A stretch of 64,000 nt of DNA from Rhyacophila brunnea (taxonomy: Eukaryota > Arthropoda > Insecta > Trichoptera > Rhyacophilidae): assembly GCA_022495005.1 (NCBI GenBank), contig JAGYXB010001951.1, positions 10,868,001 to 10,932,000 of the forward strand, given 5' to 3'. Within the stretch, counting starts at the first letter, position 1. Each line of letters opens with the position of its first letter. The notes under the pieces were generated by a model. It was not told the DNA's origin. It saw only the letters and a program-made list of their open reading frames with translations, and ran no database searches. Position numbers and translations under genes: made by a program. Below, piece after piece: positions 23,246-33,396 of the stretch.

Positions 23246-26001
23246 GAAGTCATTTTTTCATGTTAAAAAATATCAAGAAACATTAAAATATATTAATACC
23301 ATAAAATGGTATTACATATTTTAAAACTTGATTGAAATTGATAATAAATCAATATATTGGTACATTTTTGTGATTTCTGTGGATATATCATTTATTTTTA
23401 AGTATTGGTTATCTACACTATAAATACCTATATTGTTATAAATAAATAATAATAATATTATATAGTAAAATTCGCATGGCAAACTTTTTATTGCATTTCA
23501 CAATTGACCGTATTTTGGGAAAATTGTAATATTTTACGTTCCTACTGTATTTGCCATTAAGTATGTAATAATATTATATACTAATTTACAGTGGCTCTAT
23601 ACGCGATCCAACGCAAACCAACCAGTCGGCTTTGATCCGGTTAGATTAGGTTAGGATGCCATATTATATCTCTATTGAGTTTAGAATAACGATTTATAAT
23701 ATAAATTGTCAGTGTAATATGTATTAGAATAGATACTGCCTAGTCGAAGTATTAAATTTGCAATATTATTACTACTCTGCCCGATTGTCCTGGACATCAG
23801 CAATACTACTCGACCAGTGTTCATAATAATACCCGATTAATTACTTAACTTATAGGTAATATAAGTATACATATGCATTTAAAAGACGAAGACTTGCCAT
23901 ATAACGATAGACGTTAGCCATAACGCCAAAGCCATGAAAAAAATATGATCTGACTCCCAGATTACTTAACAAAATAATAAATTTAAAATTTACTAATTTC
24001 CACCGTAAGCGAATTATGCCGCTGTATATAAAATAGTACCTTTACATATTTTTGACGAGGGATGATTGTTCGCCGTTTTACCAACCTATTGGGTATTTTC
24101 TCTGGACCCATGACTGAAACATTAAAAAAAGGTGTGATATGTATTTATAGATGGATACTATACCTTCTTTTACTGAGTGAATGGATATTAACGCATCCTG
24201 TCAAATTTAGATAAATGAAACGATTAACGAGCATCACAAAAGTTAACTAACTACATGGAAGAAATTCATTATAAATCGGGTCGAAAAAGATTTTCAGGAC
24301 AGTTTTTCTTCCGGCGATATAATTATTCCACCGCGCGTCAGTCTCAATTATTTGTAAATTATCTACCACTAACGTGCAATAAATTCATCCACAAACGACG
24401 AATTAAGTCAGAAAGAGAGAATACTAATATTTCACATGATTCTTCTTGGGTTTAACTAATCTCATTGCAATTACACAAATAGAAAATATGGCCGTAACGG
24501 ACAACTTTTTATGTTATATTAATTATTGCTGAAATAAAAATAATTTGAAATAGGTAAATCTATATATTTATGAAGATAAATGAGAATTAACTTTTGTTCC
24601 GAGATATTTACAAAAATCTAGCCATCCTGGATAATAAGAATTACTTGAAATATAATATAAATGCAAATATCGCAATACGTTATAAATTTACATTGAATAA
24701 ATACAAGTTTTCAAAAAAAATATATTTTATACTTATTGTGATATTCAATATTTATCAATATTTGTTAGGCATTAAATATACCTACAATAGTGCTAAAGAC
24801 ACTGTAACTACTTAAATTTTCAGAGAAACCATGACTCTGCACCTCTCAGGTTCCTCAGCTTCAATCAGAGCAGAGTGAAAGCTATACCCAATAATCCCCT
24901 TCACTTAGTACCTATTGTCATAATATTATAGTGTAGGTATCACTAGGTATCAGGTTACCGACTTTGAAACAAACATGATATTCACTTATTTTACCAATGG
25001 AGGGAGCTGATATTGATAGTGAATAAAGTAAAATGGTATAAAAGTAGGTACCTACCTACTATAAAAATGGATATAACTAATATTTCTACTAAAACTATCC
25101 GTTTTAAGTTACCTTGGTGATTAATAAAAATAACCAACCTTAGATAATATGCAACCGTGAATCGTAACAAAAATAAAAATGTTTTATTATTTTGCGTATT
25201 GTTACGCATATTAGATACCAACTTAATCTGACATCAAAACAAACAAAAAACAGGTAATTGTCGTCATTTTTAAATATTAAAATGGCAGATTGTTTATTTC
25301 TAAGCATTTTAACCGTGGTATTACAACCTACTAGTAACAATTTGTCATTTTATTACTGATTTCATTTAAAATAAAACAAAAATAATTTGGTACTTTTATT
25401 TATTTTTCATTTTTTTCAACATTGATCTAGAACTAGTGGTCTACAACCTATTTGAAAGAAAGGTCAATTTATCCATTTTCTAATTGTAACAGGCGGCAGT
25501 GAGTAAAAATGTTGAAAAATAATGATAGATGGCACATACATTCTATTATTGTAAATTTAATAGTTACATATCAGATACTCCAATCACTTTCGTACGTATA
25601 ACGTACATAAATTAATATATTTTTGCACGATAAAACTTAAAATATATAAGAATTTAGAATGTTGTCGTATTCAATGAAAAATTTGGTGATGAATTACTTA
25701 TTATTTCAGGCCACAACAAATGCTGAAAGAGACATTTTAAACCTTTTTATGTTATTTTGCAGTGCATCAAAGTGTTCTATATTAAATTATTATTATTATG
25801 GAATGTCATAGTGATTACGTATTGATATTCTTTTATATCGCAGTGAGAAGACATAAGGTTTTTAAAACGCCTGTGAGTCTATCCGCGTGTGTGATTGACC
25901 CTGATAACAAAGTGCAGAAATAACCCATTATTGGTGATGTGAATTAGGAGAGTTGGGAAAAGAATAAAAGATTAATTATTCTCTATTAATTATATTCCAA
26001 T
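23246..26001. other. AT-rich DNA, nothing identified
   Basis: Contains taggtacctacctac near 25046-25060, a low-complexity word common in Lepidoptera. Open frames at 24255-24455, 24594-24815 and 24991-25340 are AT-driven and not protein-like. No repeats seen. Confidence 0.45.
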
Positions 26002-26092
26002 TGAGTGAGTTAATTATTGAAGTGGCTGTTATTTTATAAATAAAAATAGGGCAACTTAACTCACTCGGTGTACTTCCTAGTAGGTGTATACG
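26002..26092 (+). mobile_element. CR1/Jockey-group LINE, ORF end and 3' UTR fragment
   Basis: gtggctgttattttataaat, then aaaatagggcaacttaactc and actcggtgtacttcc parallel the reverse complement of 46330-46390 (the KWTLFYKF-stop codons and following UTR). This is the only fragment of that family on the plus strand. Confidence 0.65.
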
Positions 26093-26429
26093 ATTTTTTC
26101 ATTACGCTGTTTTTATTTAACATATTTGCACATTATTATGTAAATATATTGTATATAATATTATGTATAATATCACTATTTGTATTTTATTGATTATTTT
26201 CCTTTGTTCAAATTAATTGAATTGTATGAATTGAGGCACCACATAGTCCGGGTACGATATTAACGATTCATAACAATTTACCAAACTAAACGCATTATTT
26301 AACAAAGTTGCCAGTTAATCCTTTTTGAGAATTTATTGTTTTGTACTGAAAAAATAAATATTGATTAGAATCCGTACATAAAATACAGTGAATTGTAATT
26401 TAACGAATAATAAACATATTATGTTATGA

Positions 26430-26700
26430 ATACTAATTTATACAGGGAAATGTGTGTTGTCATGTGTTCCGTATACCGCCAGAGAGTGCAACACTTCGTG
26501 CCCTTGTGGCACAGCCTCATGGCTTCCGCTGCTGTAGCCGGCCCTTCCTCAACCTGCAGCGGTTGCTACAAAAGTGATATACGCACTGCAGGTCTGGCAT
26601 GGCGGGAAGCTCGAGAATTGGCGATGGACCGAGGGAAGTGGCGCGAACTTATGCTTTCTCTATCCCGAAATGCTGGGGCGTGATAGGGTGAGAGAAGAAA
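26430..26700 (+). mobile_element. 3' end of a second LINE family
   Basis: Frame 26426-26683 ends GLAWREARELAMDRGKWREL and a short tail, typical of the end of non-LTR ORF2 proteins (RTE-like: W.EA..LA.DR..WR.L). The segment is clearly GC-richer than its flanks. Related copies lie on the minus strand at 40914-41065 and, partly, 44461-44510; all share gctacaaaagtgat and tgcaggtctggcatgg. Truncated at both ends. Confidence 0.7.
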
Positions 26701-27864
26701 AATAAAGGTGTGTTGTTATTCAAGATTCGGTAGGTAGTGTTTTTGATTTTTAGCAGAGCATATGGTCTTCAATATAATTGTTAACCATTTGCGCAATTTA
26801 TTGGCTCCTTTTTTCTGGATCAAAAACACAGTAAAAATTAACATAATTGTTACTAGATAATAAACTTTAACTAGTACCCACCTCATTGGGGGGTTTAATT
26901 CAACTTTTTTTTTTAAATTGGTAATACACAATATGAATGAATGAATTTAATATTAATATTATTAAGATAACCTTTGCAAAAATAATCTAATTATTTTTAT
27001 TGGAATTACTTTAAAACAAAATAAATGTTGCTTCATAACCAGATTAAATACCAATTGGAATTACATTAAGTAATATTTTTTCAAACAATACAAACTTTCA
27101 TAATATGATTTGAATAACAGTAAATATTTAACTGTAAATGGATTACAAATTCAGAAAAAAAATCAGATTAATAGGTTTAAAAACGAGGTATTATTTAAAA
27201 AAAATGTTCACATATTTTTAGATTATCCAAAAATACTTTCAGTTGTAACCTGCTATGTAGACATGAATATTAATATTTTTTTCGAGGAAAGCAAACAGTT
27301 CCGAGGCTTGGCTCTACGCTGCTCTACGGCGTGCTACGCCGAGCTACGGCTAGCCATACTATTCTGCTGCTTGAAAATACGTGATACCTTACAGACAAGA
27401 TTCTCTATAGAACTACATGGTATGGCATGCTTATTTAACAGTTTTTATATTGCCGTGGTCTGCTAAACTGTACTCAAACATAGACTAATTGAAAAATACG
27501 ATGAAATGTCATATTTCAGAGATTGATATTCATACGAAGAAAAACGTATTATCCATTGGCTTCAATAGTTAGTATATACCTATAACAATATTAGCTATTT
27601 TCATGAGTGATCCCACAGTGAGTTCAGGCATTATATAAATACAATTTAAAAATACGTGAGTGTTATTTGTAATGCATTTCTTAAACTTTTAACAGAAATG
27701 TTTACAAGTAGTAATCTTTAACTAAACGAAAGACAAACGAAAAGAAAAACAAAATTTACTGATTTGCACTAGGCGCAGATTTGGCACTTTGTCCTATTTT
27801 ATAAAAGTCTTGCAAAACACTATGCGGTGAAGCTATATGAGCTTAATATCTATTAATAATCTTC
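26701..27864. other. AT-rich DNA apart from the decamer repeat
   Basis: Nothing identified except the GC-rich decamer repeat at 27311-27355. Confidence 0.4.
27311..27355. repeat. GC-rich decamer repeat, about 4.5 units
   Basis: Exact 10-base periodicity: gctctacgct, gctctacggc, gtgctacgcc, gagctacggc, tagcc. Core CTACG is invariant. It lies in AT-rich DNA within a 118-codon frame of no recognised function. Confidence 0.7.
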
Positions 27865-28412
27865 ACCCCGTTTCTCATGACGGTGATCACAGGAAAAATA
27901 AAGGTTGCCAAATATATTGTAATGTCTGGAACAATCTTGAGCCAATTTTGTTGCTTCAGTTGCTTTTTTGATGATATTCCATCTAGCAGTCTTTGATGCA
28001 AAGCTCTTTTGATATATACACATGTTTGCGAGTAACACCACTGCAATAATAGCGTCGTTTCTCTTCAATTAAATCTTTTGGAAATCAGTCAATGGAAAAT
28101 ATCAGCGTTTTAATTATTTTTGTAATTTTTATGATTCTGCCGTTTTTTATATCTAAATGGTATTAATCAAGGCATTCTTGGACATCTTAGTTCTTTTCAC
28201 AACTGTATTCTTGCAGATAATACCGGAGATTTGGAGACTATTGACGCATAAGCCAAGCATAATATACCGTGGCTTAAAATATTATAACGCATTAAAAAAA
28301 TATGATACGTACGTAATACAGTAGGTAATAGTAAACTCCGCTTATTGTACTAATACAAAGCATACAGTCTGTAAGTATACACACAACGGCATCACGCGAC
28401 GAGGGTACTCGT
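27865..28412. repeat. Direct repeat A, copy 1 (548 bp)
   Basis: Nearly identical to 28624-29172. Starts accccgtttctcatgacggt and ends gagggtactcgt; one length difference lies in a T run (28143 region). Offset between copies is 759-760. A minus-strand frame starting at 28068 (KRNDAIIAVVLLANMCIYQK) runs through it; unrecognised, disrupted upstream, possibly an exon remnant of a transposon. Confidence 0.95.
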
Positions 28413-28623
28413 ACATTGAATATATAATTTAAATTCTAATGTATTTATGTTTTACAGGTACTATTTCATTTGAGTCGTTTTTTGCGACCCGGGTTTCGCC
28501 CTTTTAAATAAATTGTTGATTGATAGCTCAAAAACGACAACCAATAATGGAATGTCTAAATTTAATTAAATATCTCATATGACGCTGTGTATCGTGCGAT
28601 TAACTTATTGGATGGCACCATAA
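28413..28623. repeat. Repeat X, copy 1 (about 211 bp), between the two A copies
   Basis: acattgaatatataatttaa to ggatggcaccataa, matching 32914-33125 almost base for base. Its segment 28436-28500 (ttctaatg...actatttcatttgagtcg, then gcgacccgggtttcgcc) is the same as the terminal inverted repeat of the MITE at 37730-38104. Confidence 0.9.
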
Positions 28624-29172
28624 ACCCCGTTTCTCATGACGGTGATCACAGGAAAAATAAAGGTTGCCAAATATCTTGTAATGTCTGGAACAATCTTGAG
28701 CCAATTTTGTTGCTTCAGTTGTTTTTTTGATGATATTCTATCTAGCAGTCTTTGATGCAAAGCTCTTTTGATATATACACATGTTTGCGAGTAACACCAC
28801 TGCAATAATAGCGTCGTTTCTCTTCAATTAAATCTTTTGGAAATCAGTCAATGGAAAATATCAGCGTTTTAATTATTTTTGTAATTTTTATGATTCTGCC
28901 GTTTTTTTATATCTAAATGGTATTAATCAAGGCATTCTTGGACATCTTAGTTCTTTTCACAACTGTATTCTTGCAGATAATACCGGAGATTTGGAGACTA
29001 TTGACGCATAAGCCAAGCATAATATACCGTGGCTTAAAATATTATAACGCATTAAAAAAATATGATACGTACGTAATACAGTAGGTAATAGTAAACTCCG
29101 CTTATTGTACTAATACAGAGCATACAGTCTGTAAGTATACACACAACGGCATCACGCGACGAGGGTACTCGT
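28624..29172. repeat. Direct repeat A, copy 2 (549 bp)
   Basis: Duplicate of 27865-28412. Small differences: ctattct in place of ccattct near 28738, tgtttttttg for tgcttttttg, and one extra T. The minus-strand frame is kept for about 60 codons, then diverges because the flank differs. The low divergence indicates a recent duplication. Confidence 0.95.
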
Positions 29173-30613
29173 GGAATGCTGCACTCGCAAAGAGCTACGC
29201 TGTTTCAGATAACACGATTTATAGTCGATCTAAACAGTTTATCCAAATATACCGGGGGACGTGACGTTAGAAATCAAACATTGATCGACATTTTCACCGA
29301 GCGTACATTTTATGACATGGTGTCACAAATGTAGCTAAATCATTTAATGTTTGTAGATAAATTAAAACAATAAGTACAGGTTATAAATATTTTCAGAAAT
29401 AGAATAATGTCATAATTTTATAAAAAGCTTCGGAAACAGAAAAATCCTAGAATTTTTTTTATTGAATAAGTAGCATATGAAAACATATCTCTGGCTTTCC
29501 TTGAGAGTGTTCTTCACCAATTAAGCTACTAGCCGAAGTATCTTTTTACATGAATTCATTATAACTACGCTATTTAAAATATTTCTGTAAATAAATTGCT
29601 ATCGTAATTTCAATTAAAATCAAACTAATTACATTATTTTACGTTTTATATGACATTACATACGTTTTATAACTTTGCACTTTTTACAATACTGGTATGC
29701 CTCTTTGCCTGATTACCTCGCATAAAACTAAATCAAATGATATTTACTTGTTTTAATATATGTAGTAATAAATAAATAGACAGATAATTTATTCAAAAAA
29801 TGTTTTTAGAATATATTATATTATTTTCATCCTAGAGCCGGAGTGCAAAGTTATGAATCATATACTCTAACAACAATAATGTTAGATGCTTAGTAAATCT
29901 CATTATTTCTACGATCTATTATCAGTTTACTTAATATCTAGTTATATAGATTAACTCAATATCGCTACATCGGGCCCAGACTGCTTTAAGTCTAATTTTG
30001 CGAATTAAAGATTGGGTTGAGGACAAATTTTGTACCCATTTAGACCTAATCCAAAATTTGATTATATTCGTAACTTAAGCCTGAAAATCTAAAGCATTAA
30101 AACCGTTAGTACATTAACATTAAAAATCTTAATTTTCTTTTTACTGAAAGTCTGGCTTGTCAAAATTAATCCAAGGTGGCTTATTAATTATTCTCACTTG
30201 CGTCATTAGTCAAAATGATTAAAAGCACTCACGTATGAAATTATTTTATTCGATACCACCCGGTCCAAGATTGTATGCTTGGGAAAAATATCTTTACATA
30301 TTAAATACGCCCAGAAAATGGTAAATGGTTTATAAAAACATATGTTTTAAAGTATTAACTCACTATATAGGTACCAGCTATTTTTATCAATATAAACCAT
30401 GAATACGCTTTATTCAGCATAGACATTCTTATTTTTATTTTAACGGTAAAATTTCGTATTTCAATTTACGTCGCATATGCACTTAATTACAAATCACTTA
30501 AATACAAAATACGAGTATATAACATTCTATTATATTTTTTTCTAAATCAAGTATGTGATATTAATTTATTTAAAGTTCGTAACCTATCTGTATTCTGACA
30601 AACGTTGTCCAGG
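29173..30613. other. AT-rich DNA, nothing identified
   Basis: First part of the 3.7 kb that separates repeat A copy 2 from repeat X copy 2. No transposon ends seen at its margins. Confidence 0.4.
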
Positions 30614-30979
30614 TTAGTACAGGAACAAATGACTGAAAGGAATGATGTGATGATGGAATAAAAATATGACAAATGACAAAATAATAAAAAGTTCGATTAC
30701 ACATTTATATAATACATACCATGTACTGTAACCTTTTTTACTGCGTACGAAATTTATTACGCAAAAATAAGCGAAAACAAAGGTAAAGTTTTTCACGTTG
30801 TTTGTTTTTCCTGTGATATTGTTATTTCCATCGGACGTTGATATAACAGATATAACTGCTCCAATGTCTATTAATAGTTCAGGGTAGATGATATTCAAAT
30901 GATCAATGAGACTATAACCGATAAATAAAATTGCTAATGAAGTAATCCATAATGGTATTAATTTAAATCTTTTATGCAT
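30614..30979 (-). CDS. Possible first exon of an unrecognised membrane protein
   Basis: A 121-codon frame from ATG at 30979. Residues 6-23 (KLIPLWITSLAILFIGYS) form a hydrophobic segment after a basic start, consistent with a signal anchor; a second hydrophobic stretch lies at 30-47 and a third at 65-76. After KKGYSTW the sequence is ATGGTATGTATT, a good splice-donor form, so an exon may end near 30718, the rest being intron. No family recognised. AT-rich DNA can give such frames by chance, hence low confidence. Confidence 0.25.
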   Translation of the reverse strand: MHKRFKLIPLWITSLAILFIGYSLIDHLNIIYPELLIDIGAVISVISTSDGNNNITGKTNNVKNFTFVFAYFCVINFVRSKKGYSTWYVLYKCVIELFIILSFVIFLFHHHIIPFSHLFLY

Positions 30980-32401
30980 CGAAGCTCTAAATTTAGGTCT
31001 CCAAATGCATATAGTACGATGTACGCTTTTTCATTTCTTCTTTATTGTATCAAAGCATGGGCTATTAACGAGGCACCTTCCAAAAAAATCATTTTTTTTT
31101 TTGAGTTTTGAGTGCATAGACGTATGATGGAAATATGCTAGAATGACAAGATATTAAAATGATTTGGTATAACAAAATATAGAGATCACATTTATATGTG
31201 TCAATCTTTGTAAAGGAGACGTTTACTTAAGAAATTTTATTTTTTTTAAGCATTTTATACTACAATTTAACACACTACTACTTACTAAATAGTATCAGTT
31301 TTCAAATGTATTTTATATTTTGCCATTAAGTGTGGTGATAACAAAATAATCTGCTAGCTAGGTACATACGTATATATATGTATGTAGGAGTCGTCGATGT
31401 GAAGGTCAACGGTGTTTTAGATGAAAGACGATCGTGGTCATTCGTGATGATGTAGGAGTGAGAGTTTATTTATGGTTACATAAGTACAAGGGTACAACGG
31501 TACAATAATTTAACTAAACTGACAGTACATAGACTGCGATAGTAACGGACCAGGTACTTATATTCGAGTAATATGTCCGATGAATTATTATTCGCTATTT
31601 ATACAATAAAAATAATATCTACCCATTATAGCTTAGGAAATAACTATATCACTCGAGTCAACTACTTTTTGTCATTTGCGTCAATGGACATACGAATAGC
31701 TGACTATTGTATAAAATATAGATATCGCGGAAATAACCTAATTTGACACTATGTGAATGCATATTAAAGAATTCTTAAATGCGGTAAAGTATTTAACATC
31801 GCCGATCAATCTGTTGACACAGGTATAGAGTTGTTTTTCGCTATATTATGTAGATATATGAGAAAACACATTTTACAAATAAGCGTTCTAATGTTAATAC
31901 AATTAAAACTTTAATTTTAATATCATAATCAATCTACATCACTTTTTGTAAACAATTTTGTAAACAACTTGTTATATTTGAAAATATTTTGCCTTAAACA
32001 TTGTACACATTAGAGGCATTAGAGTATATAATATTATATCAGATAAAGGGAAGAATGGTCATATATTTAAACGGATAACACACTTAGAGGATGCGAAACA
32101 GCTGTACATTATCCGGAAGTTAGGGATCTTCATAATATAGAATATAGAGCATCTTCGGTAGGAAGCGGATCTATAAGCACAATACATATATTGGTATATG
32201 TTTATACATACATTGTATTATACAGAGCGAAAATCTAGCGAAAATCACTCCTCCAAATAGTTACATCGCATAATGATACTCCTTATAAAAGTGTATAACT
32301 TTTAAATAAAAATGTAATTACAAAATTCATCTTAAAAAACTCTTAAATATATTACATAAACAAAAATCTTTAACTATATATAAATTAATCTAAATACATA
32401 C
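30980..32401. other. AT-rich DNA, nothing identified
   Basis: 31380-31600 is slightly GC-richer (gtcgtcgatgtgaaggtcaa) but has no open frame. Confidence 0.4.
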
Positions 32402-32740
32402 ATAATTTTGAAAACACTTCTGAAGAAATGTATTATAACCAATAGAAAAAATCTTTTAGAAAAAAGTAAGACACCCGGCAGGAATTGGACCTGCGTCTCT
32501 TGGGTTTCGCGGCTTGTGTATTATCACTATGCTACGACTGCCATGCTTAATCGCAACAAATTTAGCTATTATCTTTTTTCATACCTGCTCACAAGCGCTC
32601 TCAAAATTAAGTTACGATAGGCGATCGGATGCTGATGCGGTAATGCACAGAGCGCGAAACCCAAAAGACGCAGGTCCGATTCCTGCAAGGGTGTATTCTT
32701 AAAATCTTGCGAATTATTCGTTGAATAAAAGTAGTTAATT
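32402..32740. mobile_element. Foldback element with tRNA-like inverted arms
   Basis: Left arm (minus strand sense): GTAGCATAGTGATAATACAC, CCCAAGAGACGCAGGTCCAA, TTCCTGCCGGGTGT (about 32473-32535). Right arm (plus strand): gcggtaatgcacagagcgcg, aacccaaaagacgcaggtcc, gattcctgcaagggtgt (about 32637-32694). Each arm therefore holds a tRNA-like block with A-box-like and B-box-like motifs, pointing outward. The right terminus, aattattcgttgaataaaag, is the family end; the left terminus is truncated at tacataattttgaaaac. Confidence 0.75.
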
Positions 32741-32913
32741 AAACTAAATACATTATGAAATAATACTAATAATTACTGTCGTCACAAGATAGTCACCAAC
32801 AACATAACACTGATCTTATAAATGGACCAAAACGTCAGTCAAGGTTAAAAAAATATTAGTCGAGCAGTAATCATTACTCATCAAATCAATATGTGTGATT
32901 ATGATAATATAAT

Positions 32914-33125
32914 ACATTGAATATATAATTTAAATTCTAATGTATTTATGTTTTACAGGTACTATTTCATTTGAGTCGTTTTTTGCGACCCGGGTTTCGC
33001 CCTTTTAAATAAATTGTTGATTGATAGCGCAAAAACGACAACCAATAATGGAATGTCTAAATTTAATTAAATATCTCATATGACGCTGTGTATCGTGCGA
33101 TTAACTTATTGGATGGCACCATAAA
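32914..33125. repeat. Repeat X, copy 2
   Basis: Matches 28413-28623 except for single changes (gatagcgc versus gatagctc). Followed at 33126 by ggttgattttttaac instead of repeat A. Confidence 0.9.
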
Positions 33126-33396
33126 GGTTGATTTTTTAACTTATTAACTATTTCTAATTTATTAACTACATAATATTTGTGGACGTGTTAAATAGGTTAA
33201 ATTTATAATTGTATATATTATCATGTTTCTTTAATATTTACATAAACACATGCTGTCTTTTCTACTTACTTGTTATATTATTTTTTATTTGTAATTCAGA
33301 TATTTTTATAATTTTGTATTTATTATCTATTATGGCGCATTGGCCAATCGATATAATGCCGTAATACTCTTTTTTCTAAATAAATAAATAAATAAT
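33126..33396. other. Possible retroelement 3' UTR ending in (AAAT)n
   Basis: Ends cttttttctaaataaataaataaataattttt, resembling a LINE or SINE tail with embedded AATAAA words. Upstream gcgcattggccaatcgatat is not recognised. It could instead be a simple AT-rich run. Confidence 0.3.

Noticed and set aside
27865..29172. LTR retrotransposon with repeat A as LTRs and X as interior
   Set aside because: Interior of 211 bases is far too short, there is no TG...CA end, primer site or polypurine tract, and X recurs at 32914 without A.
32473..32694. Pair of genuine tRNA genes in opposite orientation
   Set aside because: Both blocks lie in the arms of a repeated foldback element and no convincing acceptor stem was seen.
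29173..32913. Single large transposon inserted between repeat A and repeat X
   Set aside because: No inverted or direct terminal repeats and no target duplication at the margins; it also contains part of a foldback element.
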